NCBI GenBank assembly: GCA_022036555.1
Contig: CM039132.1
Location: 55,400,748 to 55,464,747 of the forward strand
Source: Microstegium vimineum
Lineage: Eukaryota > Streptophyta > Magnoliopsida > Poales > Poaceae
DNA length: 64,000 bases
Reading direction: 5' to 3'
Each line of letters opens with the position of its first letter. The first letter of the stretch is position 1. Both the position numbers and the translations under genes were made by a program. Under the pieces are notes generated by a model that saw only the letters and a program-made list of their open reading frames with translations, did not search any database and was not told where the DNA came from. Positions 1 through 10,166 of the stretch are shown piece after piece.

Positions 1-374
1 CATTGACTTGAAAGTTGACAAAATACTACTTTGTGATGAGAATAATAAGAGCATTGGCTTGACACCAAAACTTTCGCTGTGTATTGGCTGGGGGGAAAAC
101 CTGAAGAAGATAATAAATGGTCAGCAAGATTTACTTTGTTCCGTTTCTTTAATTTAACCGATTTACCAACTATATGTAAGGGACCACAAATTATTAGTTG
201 TGCTCACAATTAGATTTCAACTAATGCAGGTATTATTATTATAAAAATAACAGACATGATAAGCGCTTTTCTTCTCCCGGAGTTGACATGACTAAATTTG
301 GTATTCTCCTGCTGATGATGATTGTAAAAGACGAAATTAGAACATTGGATCCAGAGCAACAATTAATTGATGAA
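1..374 (+). CDS. Degenerate kinase C-lobe exons (5' part of tandem kinase gene, partial)
   Basis: The window opens inside a protein kinase catalytic loop. From position 2 the frame reads I-D-L-K-V-D-K-I-L-L, where a kinase has HxDLKxxN: Asp and Lys are kept but the metal-binding Asn is Lys. Where DFG should follow, the frame reads P-K-L-S-L-C-I-G-W, so the magnesium-binding motif is lost. A second exon at about 254-374 (preceded by CAG, followed by GTAAGC) encodes S-P-G-V-D-M-T-K-F-G-I-L-L-L, the counterpart of the APE/subdomain IX segment (PEVDVYSFGILLL type). It runs on into the exon at 472. The 3' limit of the first exon is not clear, because the frame stops near 170. This looks like a pseudokinase lobe whose splice sites survive. 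It could instead be an already dead upstream gene copy; RNA evidence would decide. Confidence 0.6.
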
Positions 375-471
375 GTAAGCTTTATCCTCGATCTGGTTAA
401 TGTTTTATCTCAAGTTCTCATATAAACCAGCTAGTTCACACTTCACAGAGATATTTGTCTGACACTAACAG

Positions 472-3400
472 GTTAAGCTTCATCGGAAAAAAAAGGATTT
501 AGCCGCATTGAGGGATCCAAGCTTGAACGGCAATTCCCAAGCTGAAATTAATCAATGTATTGAGCTAGCCTTAGACTGCGTCGAGAAGTATGCAGTCTTT
601 AAGCCTACTGTGAAGCAGATAGCATCGACCCTGTCTAATCTTGGACGGAGGAATTACGCAGCAGCCTATAATAACTATAATAGGCCTACCATGGGAGGTT
701 ATAATAATGAACAGAAACTATACAAAAATCTGCAGTACAAGATTGGACACGATGAATCTTCTGATGGGCTAGGGCAAATAAAGGTTGACCATCTACGTGA
801 GTATAGATATGACGAGCTCGTAAGGGCTACTGACAATTTCTCCTCTGATCGAGAAACTGGACGTGGGGCCTTTGGTGTTGTCTATAAGGTATACTCCCTC
901 CGTGTCAAATTATCTATCTTTGTCACTTCCCGAGAAAAAACTTAGATTAATTATATATAAAAAATTATTAATAGTTATGATACATAATTGATATTATTAG
1001 ATAGATCTTTTGATCTAGTTTTCTAATAAATTTATTTGGAGACACAAATGTTGCACATATTTTATATAAATCTAGTCAAAGTTGTGACACGGAAATCCAA
1101 AACAACAGTTAATTTGGGACGGATGGAGTACTTACTTATATATATTCAGCCACTTGTGTAAATTTTGGATTCTCCATCTCTAAATCTAAAAGAACGTTAT
1201 ATATATTCATACTAACTGGTGTCATGCTTTCACCAAAAATTAAAAAAATGACTACTGCTAGGGAGTGCTTGAGGATGGCAAGACTTTCGCAGTGAAGAAG
1301 CTGCAAAAGGACAAATTCTCAGAACAATTTCTGAATGAAGTAAGCATTCTATCAGGGCTACGACACAGAAATGTAATGAAATTAGAAGGGTACTGCTTCC
1401 ACAGTCAAGGGACAATGCTTTGCTATGAATATCTTCCTGATGGTACTCTCCAGGACCGTCTTCAAGGTATGCATATATGCTAATTTACATTAATGAACAG
1501 TTAGGTTGATCAAACATAAAACAATAATTTTGTTTCCAGATCAAACATAAATAAGCCCAATAAAATTTGTCTTCTCTCGCTAGATCAAGTATTGTTTCCA
1601 GTTTATATACTTTGGGGATTATTTCTATCTCTGAATTACTTTCACAAGACAAATATATTAGCCACTTATAAATTAATATCATGGATTTACATACTAGCAT
1701 GTATTGATGTTCTACATTAGCATGATATGAAACCCTTAAATATTTATTAATTTCAATCAATTATATAGAAAATGTATCATTTTTTTATTGATGCAATGCT
1801 TATTAATTCCATGACTAATGGTTGCAGCCGACAAGTATCCAAAGCTCACATGGAACGAACGCTACAACATAATCCTAGGTATTTGCAGAGGTCTTCAATA
1901 CCTCCATGATGAATGCCCAGATAGCGTCCGTATCGTCCATATGGACTTGAAAGCAGACAACATACTGATTCAAATCGATGCGAATGGGGTACTGATCCCG
2001 AAAATTGGAGATTTCGGTATTTCTTGGCCTCTCGAGATGGACAAACAACATGAGTACACAGAGAATCCTTTAGGAAACATGTGAGTTTCTTTCCATCTAG
2101 CGTTGTGAATTTAACCATATAACCATGCATGCATGTATACTTTGTTTGTTGTCAAAATTCTTTTATGGTCTGGTTCTCTTTACCCTGTGAAATCCACCCA
2201 CTAACTGCACCATTTCTTCCAAGCAAGCCCCTACTTTATTCAAAAATCAGGAGCTATTAAATACGTTTTGTAATTTTGAACGGAGCGAGTAGTATCACTA
2301 TTTTGACATTTATATTAATAATAAAGATGATGATATGTGTTATATGCATGGTTCAGCATGTGCACTCCTCCGGAATATCAGCATGGTGGGAAGATAAGCA
2401 CTGGACTGGACATATACAGCTTTGGCCTCATCATGCTGGAGATGATAACAGGACAACCAAGAACATACTCCAGGAAATCAAGCCGTTACGGTCGACGCAT
2501 CATCAATCAAGTCAGTTGCTTTTACTCTTTCCTCTGTTCAATCATCCGTGGCTATAAGCGAATTACTGCAAAAAAAAGTATACAGCGCAACAATTAGATA
2601 ATAAACATTTACATTCAGATTAATTGAACTTACTGTTTTTATAGGTTCAAATTCAGATGAAACAACAGGATCTCAACAATTTCATAGATCAGTCCATGGG
2701 AAATGATTGCCTAGAACAAGTACAGGAATGCATTAAGGTAGCTCTAGACTGTGTGGGGAGTGATGAAAAAACAAGGCCTGATATTGCTCATGTATCACTG
2801 AGGCTGGCCCAAATTGGACAAAAACAAAGAGCAAATAAGTTGAAGAGGTCTACGGCTAGCAGACATGATGAGACTTCTATGAATAAACGTGTGCCTGTCA
2901 TTGGCGAACATGAGAAGAATAATGCTGACAATGGCTCACAGAATTCTGAAGTTGATGTTTCAGAGAGCACCTTTAAGGTAATTAAAATATACCTCCTTTT
3001 CTGCTCATATTTTTTATGTACAGTGTGTAATGAAAATTTACCTCAATGAAGCAGATGATGGGGTCTGATACTATGTCTACAGACAACACAAGTGGAACTA
3101 TTAACGATCAGCAGCAAGGTACTTTTGACTTTAAAAAGTTTCATAACATGGCAATATAAATGCCTTTTCACCCAAACTTACTTTGCTGATCTGGAAGACA
3201 CATGACACATGATATATATAGGCTACTTAACAAATGTGAGTTGGATATGTTTCTGTTGTGATAAAACATCAAACTCTCGATCATCTTTAACAACTAGCAT
3301 ACTATCATTCAATATAAACTTAAATGCTTACATTACCATAGAAGTAAACCACTGGGACACCTTCGAGTTCATTTTTTTTAAATCACATAGCAAATTAAAA

Positions 3401-4407
3401 GATGCATGGTGTTCATTAATTAAAATAGAAATGTCATTGCTGGGTGAACTTCGTTCTCACTGTATGAGATATTCTATATATTGCAGAAAATTAACTTGGA
3501 ATATTATTATTTTTTATCCCCAACTTTGTTAATAGAGGAACTAGCACTGTACTACTACTATATCCAGATGAGGCTTCTCCAGAATATATATATAAAAAAA
3601 GATGACACAATTTGTCCATGTGCAGAATGCTCCGGCACCCTCAGCACCTATCTCGTGAGCTATGCTTCAGTGGATGGAACTGCAACTAATGCTAGCAAAA
3701 TGTCAGTTCCATATAGCCCAAGTGACCTTGACTTTACACTTGATTTTGAGGCTATATTTGAAGGTCCTAGTGTTGTTGAACTTGAGTCCACTGCTAGTAG
3801 TGCTAGTCCTGCTGCAAAACCAGAAATGGAAATGGAGAAAGCCTTGAAACAACTATACGAAGCTCTCTGTGACTTAAACCCGTACCAGATTACAGAAGCC
3901 AGTGTTTTCATAGAAGAGATGGTTAACAAAATCTTTTCTAAAAGGAGCCCAACAAGCACTGACCGCCTGACTAACTGTTTAAATGAACTGCTGGCAATAA
4001 TTTCCAGCGATAGTGATGCTATCAAAAGAGCCAGGGATCGAGCTGCCCGAAAGATAGAGATATATGAGAAGAAATCCCGGTGCTCTAAGCTTAAAGCTAT
4101 GATGCGAGACAACGCGTCCGAAGCAAAAGTACTTGGAAAGCAGTTAACATTCATAACAAATCGTAAGGAGATCCTCTGTGCTGAGCTGAAGAAGATTGAT
4201 TCGCAGCTGAAAGATATCCCGGCCTCAATCGCTGAAAAGAAGAAGGGAATGGAGGCGCAAGCTGAAGGGAAAATATTAGCAGAGGAGGTTCTGAGAGAAG
4301 AAGCTGAGATAGGTGACACATCTGCTGACGATGCACTGCTGGAAAGACTTCGCAAAATACACAAGACTGTGTGTGCTCAGCTGGAAGGGGTCATCAACAA
4401 AATCTAA
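472..4407 (+). CDS. Receptor-like Ser/Thr kinase domain with coiled-coil tail; second kinase of a tandem-kinase gene
   Basis: Seven exons join with consistent phase: 472-888, 1262-1466, 1828-2080, 2357-2510, 2645-2977, 3055-3118 and 3626-4407. The first exon holds the last helices of the upstream kinase (CIELALDCVEKYAVFKPTV), a linker, and then the N-lobe of a new kinase (YDELVRATDNF, glycine loop GRGAFGVVYK). Exon 2 has the ATP Lys (FAVKKL) and the helix C Glu (NEVSIL). Exon 3 has the catalytic loop HMDLKADN and IGDFG. Exon 4 has PPEY and the SFGLIMLEMITG segment. Exon 5 has the closing helix (CIKVALDCVGS). All catalytic residues are present, and HMD in place of HRD makes it a non-RD kinase. 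No signal peptide or membrane segment is seen in this part. The C-terminal ~250 residues are charged and helical. Known kin are grass receptor-like cytoplasmic kinases and tandem kinases of immunity; the role here is inferred. Confidence 0.8.
894..1128. mobile_element. Stowaway-type MITE in kinase intron 1
   Basis: A 235-bp AT-rich element is bounded by inverted ends CTCCCTCCGT and ACGGATGGAG and flanked by TA at 892-893 and 1129-1130. This is the signature of Tc1/mariner-derived Stowaway MITEs. It carries no coding capacity. It sits three bases downstream of the intron's GT donor (889-890), so the exon and splice donor are intact. Confidence 0.85.
2225..2300. repeat. Possible Stowaway end fragment in kinase intron 3
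   Basis: The intron contains TTTTGAACGGAGCGAGTAGTA near 2273-2293, which resembles a Stowaway right end (ACGGAGGGAGTA type). No matching left end was found nearby, so this is at most a truncated MITE. Confidence 0.3.
3626..4407 (+). other. C-terminal exon: Ser-rich linker plus charged coiled-coil domain of the kinase gene
   Basis: This last exon joins in phase 1 to 3055-3118 through the acceptor GTGCAG. It encodes an acidic and Ser/Ala-rich linker (DLDFTLDFEAIFEG, then SASPAAKPEMEMEK) followed by about 180 residues of Lys/Glu/Ala-rich helix with heptad-like spacing (ALKQLYEALCDLNPYQ, AEKKKGMEAQAEGKILAEEV), ending ...GVINKI. I recognise no named domain. The length and composition suggest a dimerisation or scaffold region attached to the kinase. 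The open minus-strand frame across this exon (3660-4364) is a shadow. Confidence 0.6.
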
Positions 4408-4612
4408 CCTGAGACTACATCACGGATTCACGGAAATTCCATCCATCATTTGCGTAAAATGCATTGTCTTAGTCTGCTTCTATGTTAAAAATAAATGTTC
4501 ACGGGTTATGTGCCCTTCGACAGTAAAACATGAGACATTATCAACTTTTATTTATTGTGGTACGCCACAAAACATGATATGATTGTATTATTTTAATAAT
4601 TAGCACATGGCG

Positions 4613-4974
4613 TGTCATGGGCCAAATATAGCCGTGACAGGCTAAAGAGGTGTCGGGCCCAAGTCGGGCCAAATGGGCCCAATGTGAACAGTACCGCGAG
4701 TACTGTAGCGGCGGTATGAACAGTACCGCGAGTACTGTAGCGTTAGGTTTATGAAGAGTCTATGAGCTAGGTTTATTTGTAGGTTATATATATATATAAA
4801 GAGAGATGTATCCTTTGAAGGGTAAGCAAAGTATTATCAATCTAATCTCTCTCCATCTCTTCTAAACAACCAAACCTACGGCGGAGGGGAAAACCTCACC
4901 GAAGAAGACACGAATCTCGGCCATAAAAAGTATAGCCTAGGTCTAGTTATCCCATGGACCCAATATCCATGACA
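4613..4974 (+). mobile_element. Small solo LTR (362 bp)
   Basis: The segment begins TGTCATGG and ends CCATGACA, an 8-bp perfect terminal inverted repeat of LTR type. GGCG flanks it on both sides (4609-4612 and 4975-4978); a fifth matching base would need a shared T. A TATA run lies at about 4785-4800 and is followed by a pyrimidine-rich CT stretch, as in an LTR promoter. Two 25-bp copies of GAACAGTACCGCGAGTACTG (4686-4710 and 4718-4742) lie upstream of the TATA. No internal domain or partner LTR is present nearby, so it is best read as a solo LTR or a TRIM remnant. Confidence 0.7.
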
Positions 4975-5264
4975 GGCGTGCGTCCTTGTGTACGTCAGTG
5001 GACACATGAATGTTTTTTTATTGTCTCAACACCTTATTCTTTTTATATTTTAATAGAAAAGAGAGAAAAACTAGCTTTTGATCAAGAGCTAGCTCATACA
5101 CACATTTCGAGATCTGATGAGAATGTCATGGGCATTACTATAAGTCAACCACTGACTCTAAGTCAACCTCTCCAACAGTTCTAATTTTAAAAATAGCTTA
5201 TAATATAATAAGATCCACGTGACATTTTCATCGGACCTCAAAATATGTCTATGAGCTCACTTTT
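4975..5264. other. Intergenic stretch, no feature seen
   Basis: AT-rich sequence with short open frames only and no recognisable domain. It separates the solo LTR from the duplicated PGG-gene 3' segment. Confidence 0.5.
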
Positions 5265-5399
5265 TTGATCGTCGCCCTAGTCAGCGCATCCTGGCTCCCG
5301 CATCCATGCCCTAGTCAGCGAGCTCGCCACCGCGCACGAGGAGCGGGGCAAGCTCAGGCCGCTCAGGTCCCCAAACGGGATCGCGCTCTCCTGGCCGAG

Positions 5400-5950
5400 A
5401 TGGTCAACAAGACCGTCACCAGCCCAGACAGCGATACGTGTCTCGGAGCTCAAGGATCATGGCCTCACGCTGCAGACCTTCGAAGTCCAGTCCATCCATT
5501 CAGGAGAAGCAGGAACATGGCGTTCTTTCGTTCAGGTCTGTTGCAAAGAAGTATCAACCTTCTAGTTTTCTTATTCAAAGTTCCAAGGAACATGGTTTTG
5601 CTGGATGGAATCGAGTTTTCAGGCGCCAGTAGTACAGGAGTTGTGAAGAAATGCTGCAATGGATCAGTCAAATTACAGCAATGGCTAAAAGACAATATGC
5701 TAGATTTGGATGCCTACCTAATGTTCAAAATATAGTAATTATATACAAGGCTACAACCTTCACATATGTGACTGACAACCTTCACACACCTGTGACTTCC
5801 CCCTCAATACTCCTGGCATCAGGTTCTACAGATCTTCTACAGAGAAGCATCGGAATAGCCGTTCTCTCATCCCATACATGACTCTTTTCACCCATTTTGC
5901 GATGCCTATTGACACAACAACAAGAACAACAATGTATGTGGAACCCATTT
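5400..5950 (-). pseudogene. Duplicated 3' end of a PGG-domain gene, copy 1
   Basis: This segment matches, with scattered differences, 23345-23700 and 40325-40725. Shared landmarks on the plus strand are GTCACCAG...AGCGATAC, TGTTGCAAAGAAGT, GACAATATGCTAGATTTGG and the block ending TCTCATCCCATACATGACTC. On the minus strand at 5826-5950 it encodes S-T-Y-I-V-V-L-V-V-V-S-I-G-I-A-K, the last residues of the PGG-domain protein found intact at 40679-41566. The stop there is lost and the frame runs on into WVKRVMYGMRE. Only the 3' end and downstream flank are copied, so this is a truncated duplicate. An open plus-strand frame (5265-5735) crosses it but has no recognised domain. Confidence 0.6.
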
Positions 5951-6583
5951 TGCGATGCCTCTCGGATGTTTCGCTGCATTTACATATTCTTTTGTCCAGA
6001 TCGTATGTAAAATGAAAGCAATTATGTTTCCTATTAGTCGGAGGAAACTTCCTTTTTCGGAGTTTTTCCATGGCCTCTGCCACTTGTGGTCAGCATATAT
6101 TCGCTCAAATATGAATACCCAGACTGAACGAAATGAACAGTCAATGCTGCTACTACTCCGTACGTTACAAGTGCAGACGCTGGGTGTAGTAGTGCAGCGA
6201 CCGGCGCCGCCGGAGCTGCGCGGTCGTGGTCAGCATCAAAAGCTGCTATCCGCGTCTGGAACTTGCCCTGCTACGTACGGGAGTATTTTTCTTGGTCACT
6301 GAGAGCACTTTCGGTGACAAGTGGTGCTTTCATGGCGATACGCCGTGTGGAAAAACTGCCAGCGTCTCCAGTGTACTGTCAATCTGTCATTCCTGGAAAA
6401 GAATCTAGCAAGGATGGCAACAACAATCTCTCTCTTCACAAGTGTGCTATGCTGCTCCTGGTTGTCGCCATTTGCTGAAGCTAGAAAACCATCTGTAGTT
6501 TCTCGCAATTTTGCAGTCCCTCTGAGCCCAAATCAATTACACATCTTCTACTAAAGAAGTTCTTGGCTAAAGCCTAAACCGGA
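5951..6583. other. Intergenic, no recognisable gene
   Basis: Several overlapping short open frames are present, none with a known motif. There is a modestly GC-rich patch at 6180-6260. Confidence 0.4.
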
Positions 6584-6605
6584 GGGGGGGGGGGGGGGGG
6601 GGGGG
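6584..6605 (+). repeat. 22-base poly-G tract
   Basis: An uninterrupted run of G at 6584-6605. It could fold as a G-quadruplex, and it is a likely site of sequencing or assembly error. Confidence 0.9.
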
Positions 6606-7680
6606 CTTAAAGTTTGAAGTGGACCATATTGGGGTGAAGTTTTTTTTTTATAATTTACGTCCAGAAAGCAGAGCACGGTCCCTGATAGAGATACTCTGAC
6701 CCAACAAAATCATAATGAACAAACATATACATAGACATATGTTTCATGGCAGGCATATCTATATTTATATTTGTTATAAAGCAAAATCCCACGACATTCT
6801 ATCTGTCATACGCATAAGATGCTTATTGTGTTATCAATGTCCTATCTAGATTGTGTTTAGGCTAATCATTTTAAAGTGACTAAGCTACTAGCCATGTTCT
6901 GATACATTTTTCCTTACCGTTGACACAATTAAATTTTATTCATTTAAATAGTTTGGCATTTTCGTATATTATGCAATATGTGCATTGTATTATTAGAGGT
7001 ATATATGACTTCAATCTGAGTCAACAGTTACTCTCTTCCTATTATTTTCTTCTACTTATATTATATCTTCCCTATGTAGACTAGGTTCGGTATCTTCTAT
7101 AATACTTTGCCCAAGCTGCAGGAACATGAAACAAATTACTTGCATTCTCTTTCAGTTACATGTCCAACTACTATGAAATCTCAAATATACCATGATGCAA
7201 TTATTTCACTTCCTATCAACCTCTTTAATGGCTATGTTTCTAATTTCTGCAATGGCAACGCAATGGGGAATTTAACTAACTTTTTTCTCGAATCAAGCAT
7301 GCTGAGTCTTACTCTCTTTTGTCTTAAATTTAGGTTGTTTTGATTTCTATAGATCATAATTTTTTCTATGCACTTTAGATGTGGATGGACCACATTGGAA
7401 TACTAAGATGTTCGTAAACACACTTTCATAATAACATTTTGCATCTAATCTGAAATATGGTAAGATTATTTAGGTCAGTATATTCAGAAGACTTTTGCAA
7501 AGACTTTTCAGTTTGATGAATGTTCGGAGCACTTGGAACTCGGGATAATCAGTGTGTATCAATATTCCGTGTTGTGTTTAAACTGGAATGTGTTAGTTTC
7601 ATAATCTCTACTATAATTGGATTCTTAAATAAATTTAAGTCGACCCACACAAATGTCCCCTGCTGAGGGATTCAACCTTC
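6606..7680. other. AT-rich intergenic DNA, no feature seen
   Basis: About 1.1 kb of AT-rich sequence without long open frames, terminal repeats or recognisable domains. Confidence 0.5.
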
Positions 7681-8117
7681 GTGCACCTAGGATCCTGATC
7701 CCTGTGGTGTTGATCGTGGAACGTGGATCCTCCTAGAGGAAACAACACCACACGACACCTCGTTGACCGTGACGTCTACTCTCTTCCTCGTGTGATCCGT
7801 GACCCTGCTCCCTTCAGCGGAGCGTGCCACAGAGCCGGTCGCCAGCGAGGTGGCGCTGCATGTCCAACCCACCCAGGAAGCGGAGCGCCATCGCCATGAC
7901 GTCATCGGCTACCTCCAACGACTCCGATCCGATCTGTCTCCCCCTCCCTACTCTATGATCTTGTTTATTTTCTCATGTGCGCTAGCGCTACCTCCCCTCC
8001 CTGTGGGCCGTCACTTGCCAGGCCGCGCGCGTGCTGCCTCAGGGTTCTTTGCACCGGCCGCGTGCGTCGTCGTCTCTAGCGTCAGGAGGAAAAGAAGGGC
8101 GGAAGGCTAGGGGTTTT
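7681..8117. other. GC-rich segment, unidentified (possible promoter or exon fragment)
   Basis: Base composition changes sharply to GC-rich just before the copia insertion. The plus frame 7799-8110 encodes 103 residues (MTLLPSAERATEP...) with no recognised domain. It may be a captured gene fragment or a 5' region. Across the copia insertion the sequence continues at 19167 into a U-box/armadillo gene fragment, so the two may belong to one older unit. Confidence 0.3.
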
Positions 8118-8122
8118 GTGAA

Positions 8123-10103
8123 TGCGAACACATGGTTGATATGTGCCCATGATGTTCAGTTTTGTGATGGGTGATTGATCAACACTTGGGTGTTTCAATT
8201 TGAGCGGTTATCACTAACCTCTTGCGAAAGCATGTGTGTGTCTGTCTATCGGCTTGTGGTGTGCAGGTGCTATGCCTAGTGACAGTGGTCAATGGCATGG
8301 AGAAGGTCGAGTAGAGGCTTGCCGTGACGATGGACTAAGAGCGGTGAAGGGCAGAAGCGGGGCTCGGACCGAGGGACCATGGGCGCCGGCGGACTAGCTG
8401 TGGTGGCTAGTACTTGGCACCGGCGAACGCGAGAAGACATGGAGGTAGACCGAGTTGACCGAGTCAAGATGACGGACGAGCGGGTCGAGCGGGAGGCTCA
8501 CGGGATTCGGAGTCCGATCGGGAGAGGACAAGGTGGCTCGAGTCGAGCGGTTTGGTGGTTTGGGCCTCAAAACCATCGGTGGACGGTTTCCGAGTTTGGG
8601 CCTCAAAACTCGGGGTTCGGTAGTTGAGCCGAAAGCTACCGGTGGCGGGTTTCGCGGGTTTGGGCCTCCAAACCCGGGCGGAGCTTCCGAGAAAGCGGGG
8701 ATGGCACGTGGCAGAATCCTGGAGGTTGCGCCGAGGCGACGGCAACTCCTGGCAGGAAGCGGGGTCGTCCATTCAAAATTGCGAAGATATTTTCCGGAGC
8801 TTGGACTGCAATGCTTAGGCTAGGTAGTTCACTCAGTGTATCTAAGGGGGTCTTTGGGAAATAGCCAAAGCTCGATAAGTAGGGGGTGAACCCTAAGTCA
8901 TTTGGGTATCCCTCATCCCACCTCTTCAACCCTAAGTCATTTTCTCCACCTCTCTCTCTCTAGTTCATGAGGTCCCTAGTATAAGGATTTGCACTTTGAT
9001 TTTAAGTGGGAATCAGAGGCCTTACCCTTTGTAAGCCATGGCGGCTTTGATTTCGTGATTGTGTCTCTTTTTCTTGTGTTCTTCGCTAATCGCGTTTTTG
9101 CTCCTCTTGATCCTCTTTGTTCATGCGATGATTTCTGTTGATTGAGAGCGAGTTTTGCGATTCCGTTTGAACCAAGTTGTGCGGGATCACAAGTAGAAGA
9201 TTTGCACCAAAGGGCTTCGTCCCAAATATCTTGAGCACGTAGATCGGGCAATTTCTATTTCGTGTTCTTTGCTTTTGGAGTTTTTCCCGAAATCCTCTTA
9301 CGCCCGTTGATTCGATCCAAATTGAGCGATGATTCTCTAGGGATAGCTCCGCCATAGCCTTGGGATCATGCCCACAAAATTTGGTGGGTTTTGGTGAAGA
9401 TTTGGTGAAGATTTGTGGAAGGATTTGGGGGAGGGGATTCAAAATCGCCCCCAAATCGCCTCTGTCTGCCGACTTGCGGACAGTCCGGGCCTGACCCTCG
9501 GACAGTCCAGCAGTCGCGCTCGGGCAGAGGCTCTCGGTGCTGATCAAGTCATTCTCGGACAGTCCGGATCCGCTGACTGTCCGCAGTTGAACTGTGATGA
9601 GCAACAGTTGTTCTGTGTTCCCTGCTCGGCATTTTCAGGGTGAACGGCGGATTGTTCGGGAACCCACCGCGGATAGTCCGGGAAAGCGAACAGCAGGAAT
9701 CCAGAAACTTGGGTTTTTGTGTTTTTAGCTGGCGGACAGTCCGGCAGCCCAGCGCGGACAGTCCGGGACCTAGACAGAACTAAGTCCAGAAACTTGGTGT
9801 TTCGGTCTTTTGAACGGCGGACAGTCCGGGCCCAAAGGCCGGACAGTCCGGGATTCCCCAGGTAGCTTGTTTTGCCTCCATTCGTTCGTGTGTTGTTTTT
9901 CGTCCGTCTCCGACCGCTCCGCTGCATCTCTAGGGTTCCTCCTAAGGTGTCCACCTACCCGTTAGGTCGTGTGCGAGTCGAAGTTTTCGAAGTTGCATTT
10001 TAGGTTTGATTTTGGGACAAGGGTCAAGCAATAGAAGTTTCCGAAAGGAATTTTTATTTGGCTCCCATTCACCCCCCCTCTGGTCGCCGTTCTCGGTCCT
10101 TCA
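8123..10103 (+). repeat. 5' LTR of copia-1 (1981 bp)
   Basis: Begins TGCGAACACATGG and ends CGGTCCTTCA, matching 17129-19166 throughout. A TATA-like AGTATAAGG lies at about 8979. The 3' third (9470-9860) holds many CGGACAGTCCGG-type palindromic motifs. It is about 57 bp shorter than the 3' LTR because a block between two such motifs near 9735 is missing. Open frames in this LTR on either strand are not genes. Confidence 0.92.
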
Positions 10104-10105
10104 AT

Positions 10106-10117
10106 TGGTATCAGAGC
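10106..10117 (+). promoter_or_regulatory. Primer-binding site, initiator-Met tRNA
   Basis: TGGTATCAGAGC starts two bases after the 5' LTR. It is the standard plant copia primer site complementary to the 3' end of initiator methionine tRNA. Confidence 0.9.
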
Positions 10118-10166
10118 TAGTTAAGGATCATTCCACCTTAAACGGTTCTTGATCCGCGAAGGCGAC

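Noticed and set aside
3660..4364. Minus-strand open frame of 234 codons across the kinase tail exon
   Set aside because: Ser/Ala-rich antisense shadow of exon 7; the plus-strand frame joins by phase to six upstream exons.
5265..5735. 156-codon plus-strand frame as a host gene
   Set aside because: It crosses the duplicated PGG 3' flank, is not open in the other two copies, and encodes no recognised domain.
8379..9954. Several 80-170 codon frames on both strands in the copia LTRs (also 17399-18998)
   Set aside because: They lie within the LTRs, differ between the two LTR copies and have no domain; GC-rich LTR sequence keeps frames open by chance.
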